Shown in pieces: positions 7,807 to 10,433 of a stretch of 10,433 nucleotides of DNA. Both the position numbers and the translations under genes were made by a program. The notes beneath the pieces are model-generated. The model made no database searches and was not told the DNA's origin. It worked only from the letters and a program-made list of their open reading frames with translations. The DNA comes from JAWLFY01 sp964462125. Lineage in GTDB: Bacteria > Planctomycetota > Planctomycetia > Pirellulales > Pirellulaceae. The number at the start of each line of letters is the position of its first letter. Position 1 is the first letter of the stretch. Location of the stretch: contig CAYWXT010000204.1 of NCBI GenBank assembly GCA_964462125.1, positions 1 to 10,433 on the forward strand, read 5' to 3'.

Positions 7807-7969
7807 ATGCCGCCAGGCTCTGAGGTCGCGGTGATAATGTGGGGCGCCGGCGACGGGCTGCAGACCCTTTGGGGTAATGACATGGAATGCCGATGACGAC
7901 AGCCTGCGGTAGGAACGTCGTCGGCTCAGGGGTTTGAAACGATGCCTCGTGTTTGCTCAAGCGGAATGC
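7807..7969. other. intergenic region between convergent genes
   Basis: This 163-bp stretch lies between the stops of the PDZ gene and the sigma-factor gene. An inverted repeat GACGAC-N16-GTCGTC (7895-7922) contains an inner CCT/AGG pairing. A second one, GGAATG-N7-CATTCC (7963-7981), straddles the sigma gene's stop codon. Neither is followed by a T-run in either direction, so they are not convincing intrinsic terminators, although some transcript end must exist here. No gene is seen. Confidence 0.35.
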
Positions 7970-10081
7970 TTAGAACATTCCACCTCCACCCATGCCTCCA
8001 CCCATTCCTCCCATGCCACCACCCATGCCTCCCATGCCACTGGTAGTTGGCCGGGATGGGGCGGTGCTGATCGGGTCGGGGCCGGTATGGGATTGTCGCA
8101 TGACGTCGAGCAGCGATTGGATCTGCTCGTGGACCTTGTCAGTGGTGTTGATCAGCAGGGAGGGACGATTTCCTTGGCCGGATTGCAACCACGTGACCGT
8201 GGATGGGCCGCCGAGGCTTTCCCAGGTGTCGGAAGCAATACTGGTCTCAATCGCCCCCACGATTTCATTGAACTCGCCGCGCGGGATGCCGGTTCCTTCG
8301 AGCCAATAAATGCGGGCGCGAAGGTTTTGTTCCGCCGCCTCGATACTTGTGATGAGGAGCGTTTCTCCCTGCAGTGTATAGGTGAGGTCGAGTTCGCGGA
8401 GCAGGAGCTTCAAGGCGGATCGAAAGCTGATGTCGTCGAATGTCGCCGTGACCGGGACGTCGGAGGTGAGGCCGAGCTCTTCTAGGCTTCGTCGGTCGAT
8501 CGCAATCGGAAACGACACCTGCTCACTCAACTGCACAATCGCCTCATCGAGAGGGATTTGGTGGAAACGCCCCGAGACTCTCTGGCTCATGGATTCCTCG
8601 AATCGCTTCTCGACTTCTGGTGTGATGTCGAGCCAGCGTTCGGTTTGGATGCCCCGCCGCGCCAGCTCCCGGTGGTCGGCTGTGACCGTGAGTCCTTCGT
8701 CTTCCACGACCGCTTTCAGACCGAGCGGCTGGAGTGCTTTTCGGAGGGCGGACCGCAGGGGCATGTTTGAAACGTCGATGTCGATCGACACCGATTCGTC
8801 AACCTCCGCCAAATCCAGCGATGCTGGGTCGAGTAAGAGCGGGATTTCCAACTCATTCAGGAACCACGACTCGAGTTCATTCAGGCCAAGCTGGGCGGGG
8901 TTTACCCCCTCGAACTTCGCCTCGAGCTTGTTCGAAATCTCGCGTGCCAGTGCCGAGGTTGGTTGGGGTGTTGCGGAGGCGCCGATGCCTTTCCCAGTGG
9001 CAGCCGACCCCCGTACAACGCCTCCCATTCCCATCCCCATTCCTCCTCCGTAGCCAGCCATGCCGCTCTCGGCGCCCGATGGTGTCCCACTTCCTGCGTC
9101 CCCCTCTCCCCCAGATCCTTGGTCGTCATGGCCGGCTGGCGCGGCGTCGCCGGTGGTGACCGACTGCGCCGGCGGGGATTGATCCGCCACCGCTCCGGCT
9201 ACCTGGACGACGGCATCGGAATCGTTGGCTTGGCCGTGGTTCGGTGTACCGCCGACCAATATCAGGGCGAACAGTGCGGTGCCACCGATCAGGCCACCGG
9301 TGAGATAGAGAGAGGGCATCAGTCGGGCTCCAGAGGAGAGAAGAGAGTCGAGAAGAGGTGGATCGATCGGCGGCTCGGGTAAACTGGTGGCCGAACCGCT
9401 GCCGGTGAGGAAACTTCCCGCCTGAGCGGCCTGGGCCGACGAGACGGTCCAGGCGCCGGCGGCGGCGAACGCCATCACGGGGACGACGCCGCGGCGGCGC
9501 AGCCGGGCGGCAAGCAACTTCTTGCCCCGTTGCACGTACCCGCGTACCGCGCCGATGGTCGTTCCGTACTTTTCGGCGAGCGTTTGGTAGGGACAGCCTT
9601 CGAGCAGGTGCAGCACGATGGCGGTTCGATAATGTTCCGGCAAGTTCGACAGTTCTTCGTCGAGCACGATCGCCTCGTGCCGTTGAGCCAGACGATCGAG
9701 CGGGTCATCGGGATCGGCGGGGGTGTCGACCATCGGTTCGGTGGTTCGTTCTTTCGGTCGTAGCGTCGCCACCGCTGACCGTTGCGCGACGCGGTGCAAC
9801 CAACCGGGCAACAATGACGGGTGCCGGATCTTGGCGCTCGATCGCGCCAGGTACAGGAATGTCGTTTGAAACGCATCGTCGGCATCGGCTGCCGTCCGGC
9901 AGCGTCGGCGGCAGACGCTGAGTACCATCACGGCATAACGATCGACGATCGCGGCCAAGGCCTCGCGGCTACGGTCGCGGGTCCAGGCGTCGAGCAGGTC
10001 GGCGTCACTGAGTTGGCTCAGCAATCGCAGCGGCGTTGCTGCGGTGGCCCGCGTTTCGGACGATTCGATGTCGATACTCAT
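7970..10081 (-). CDS. membrane-anchored ECF sigma factor with STN-like domains
   Basis: The first 195 of 703 residues form an ECF-type sigma-70 factor. Region 2 is at about 26-95, with the region 2.2-like ADADDAFQTTFLYLAR (65-80). Region 4 is at about 140-195, with LPEHYRTAIVLHLLEG and the helix-turn-helix YQTLAEKYGTTIGAVRGYVQ (165-184). A mildly hydrophobic stretch (199-222) and a clear membrane segment (about 255-278) follow, then a Gly/Ser/Asp/Met-rich linker (about 280-370). Two STN-like modules (about 400-467 and 511-578) align without gaps at an offset of 111 residues. A further domain (about 585-662) contains SDTWESLGGPSTVTW (617-631), and the chain ends in a Gly/Met tail. With one membrane segment the C-terminal part would be periplasmic; with two it would be cytoplasmic. 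Planctomycete ECF factors with C-terminal extensions are known. What this one senses or transcribes is unknown, and no separate anti-sigma gene is nearby. The ATG at 10081 has no clear ribosome binding site. Confidence 0.9.
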   Translation of the reverse strand: MSIDIESSETRATAATPLRLLSQLSDADLLDAWTRDRSREALAAIVDRYAVMVLSVCRRRCRTAADADDAFQTTFLYLARSSAKIRHPSLLPGWLHRVAQRSAVATLRPKERTTEPMVDTPADPDDPLDRLAQRHEAIVLDEELSNLPEHYRTAIVLHLLEGCPYQTLAEKYGTTIGAVRGYVQRGKKLLAARLRRRGVVPVMAFAAAGAWTVSSAQAAQAGSFLTGSGSATSLPEPPIDPPLLDSLLSSGARLMPSLYLTGGLIGGTALFALILVGGTPNHGQANDSDAVVQVAGAVADQSPPAQSVTTGDAAPAGHDDQGSGGEGDAGSGTPSGAESGMAGYGGGMGMGMGGVVRGSAATGKGIGASATPQPTSALAREISNKLEAKFEGVNPAQLGLNELESWFLNELEIPLLLDPASLDLAEVDESVSIDIDVSNMPLRSALRKALQPLGLKAVVEDEGLTVTADHRELARRGIQTERWLDITPEVEKRFEESMSQRVSGRFHQIPLDEAIVQLSEQVSFPIAIDRRSLEELGLTSDVPVTATFDDISFRSALKLLLRELDLTYTLQGETLLITSIEAAEQNLRARIYWLEGTGIPRGEFNEIVGAIETSIASDTWESLGGPSTVTWLQSGQGNRPSLLINTTDKVHEQIQSLLDVMRQSHTGPDPISTAPSRPTTSGMGGMGGGMGGMGGGMGGGGMF
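7973..8038 (-). repeat. Gly/Met codon repeat ending the sigma-factor gene
   Basis: The last 22 codons (residues 682-703) are irregular repeats of GGMGG/GGGMGG-type units, ending GGGGMF. The DNA is a matching low-complexity run of GGC/GGA/GGT and ATG codons. A shorter Gly/Met run, GGGMGMGMGG (345-354), occurs in the linker after the membrane segment, at about 9020-9049. Such runs are slippage-prone and could vary in length between strains. Confidence 0.8.
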
Positions 10082-10090
10082 GGCTACTTA

Positions 10091-10107
10091 CCATGATCGT
10101 GTCATGG
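10091..10107. promoter_or_regulatory. hyphenated palindrome beside the sigma gene start
   Basis: CCATGA-TCGTG-TCATGG is a perfect inverted repeat with 6-bp arms and a 5-bp spacer, ending nine bases before the sigma-factor start codon. It could be an operator, or an RNA hairpin close to the ribosome binding region. A palindrome of this size can arise by chance; the position is what makes it worth recording. Confidence 0.35.
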
Positions 10108-10167
10108 ACCGTCCGTGTGGCGCGCGGAATCCTGAAAAATCGTGCTTCCTGGAAACTCGCTTCCACG

Positions 10168-10433
10168 CGTCCGTTTCGGAGTACATCCGTCTCGCCGAGC
10201 CGGATCGTGGCAGTGGGTGGACGTTTTCCGCTGCTAAGGCGTTTTGGCACTGGTTGGTGTCCTCCCGCTTCGACATCCGTTTCGGCGAAACGGACGTACT
10301 CCGAGCCGGATCGTGGTGCTGGCTGGACGTTTTCCGCTGCCAATGCGTTTCGGTTAGGGTTACGTCCTCCCCGCTGCAACATCCGTTTCGGCGAAACGGA
10401 CGTACTCCGAGCCGGATCGTGGTGCTGGCTGGA
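10168..10433. repeat. 106-bp tandem repeat array, truncated by window end
   Basis: Three units start at 10168, 10274 and 10380 with an exact period of 106 bp. The third is cut after 54 bases and is identical to the second over all 54. The first is more diverged but shares long blocks, such as AGCCGGATCGTGG and TGGACGTTTTCCGCTGC. The second and third units contain a strong dyad, TCCGTTTCG-G-CGAAACGGA (10276-10294 and 10382-10400). The array may continue beyond the window. It does not look like a CRISPR because the units abut with no unique spacers. It could be a local copy of a dispersed intergenic repeat family. Confidence 0.9.
10177..10197. repeat. inverted 21-bp core of the first repeat unit
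   Basis: In the first unit this segment reads CGGAGTAC...CTCGCCG. The equivalent segment of the second unit (10283-10303) reads CGGCGAAA...TACTCCG. Read in reverse complement, one matches the other at 19 of 21 positions, while the flanking bases match in direct orientation. The core has therefore been flipped in one lineage, and because of this the first unit lacks the dyad of the others. Confidence 0.75.

Larger units (their letters stand above)
10082..10433. other. gene-free upstream region of the sigma-factor gene
   Basis: These 352 bases to the window end hold no convincing gene. The part nearest the start codon carries a hyphenated palindrome (10091-10107), and 10168-10433 is a tandem repeat array. 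A reverse-strand frame here (start at 10382) is made of translated repeat units and runs into the sigma gene, so it is not called. Promoter hexamers could not be recognised. Confidence 0.6.

Noticed and set aside
7895..7922. Intrinsic terminator for the PDZ gene
   Set aside because: The inverted repeat has a 16-base interior and no T-run on either strand.
8382..9053. 223-codon forward open frame opposite the sigma-factor gene
   Set aside because: It is antisense to the well-supported STN-like and linker coding region, and its Ser/Arg-rich product looks like a shadow translation.
10005..10382. 125-codon reverse-strand open frame in the repeat region
   Set aside because: It is a translation of the 106-bp repeats, then runs out of frame into the start of the sigma-factor gene. 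No domain or signal sequence is visible.
10168..10433. CRISPR array
   Set aside because: Units of 106 bp abut directly without unique spacers, and no cas genes are present.

Overview
The window looks like a chromosomal piece of a planctomycete, most likely a Rhodopirellula/Pirellulaceae-type marine bacterium. The grounds are a moderately GC-rich composition, a formylglycine-type sulfatase, a sigma factor carrying a long membrane-anchored C-terminal extension, Gly/Met-rich protein tails, and the general scarcity of Shine-Dalgarno sites. This is inference from gene content; no marker gene fixes the taxon.

Layout. Positions 2-1521 (+) hold the tail of an unidentified gene, overlapping by ATGA a MacB/FtsX-type ABC transporter permease. 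After a 118-bp gap with a weak hairpin come peptide chain release factor 3 (prfC, 1640-3271, +) and an MFS transporter (3268-4626, +). These two overlap by four bases (GTGA) and are probably translationally coupled. An exported S1-type sulfatase (4645-6312, -) converges on the MFS gene. Divergent from the sulfatase is an exported protein with two PDZ domains, a coiled coil and an Arg/Gly/Tyr-rich tail (6517-7806, +). Converging on it is a 703-residue protein (7970-10081, -) that joins an ECF-type sigma factor, a membrane segment, two secretin/TonB short N-terminus (STN)-like repeats, a further C-terminal domain and a Gly/Met tail. Its upstream region (10082-10433) has no convincing gene. It holds a hyphenated palindrome next to the start codon and at least two and a half tandem copies of a 106-bp repeat that runs off the window.

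How the parts relate. The left half is ordinary housekeeping and transport. The sulfatase fits the polysaccharide-degrading lifestyle of this group. The most unusual element is the sigma factor fused in one chain to STN-like domains. In FecA/FecR/FecI systems an STN domain, a membrane anti-sigma factor and an ECF sigma factor are separate proteins, so this chain could be a condensed envelope-to-transcription sensor. That function is a hypothesis. The 106-bp repeats are also notable because a 21-bp core is inverted in the copy nearest the sigma gene.
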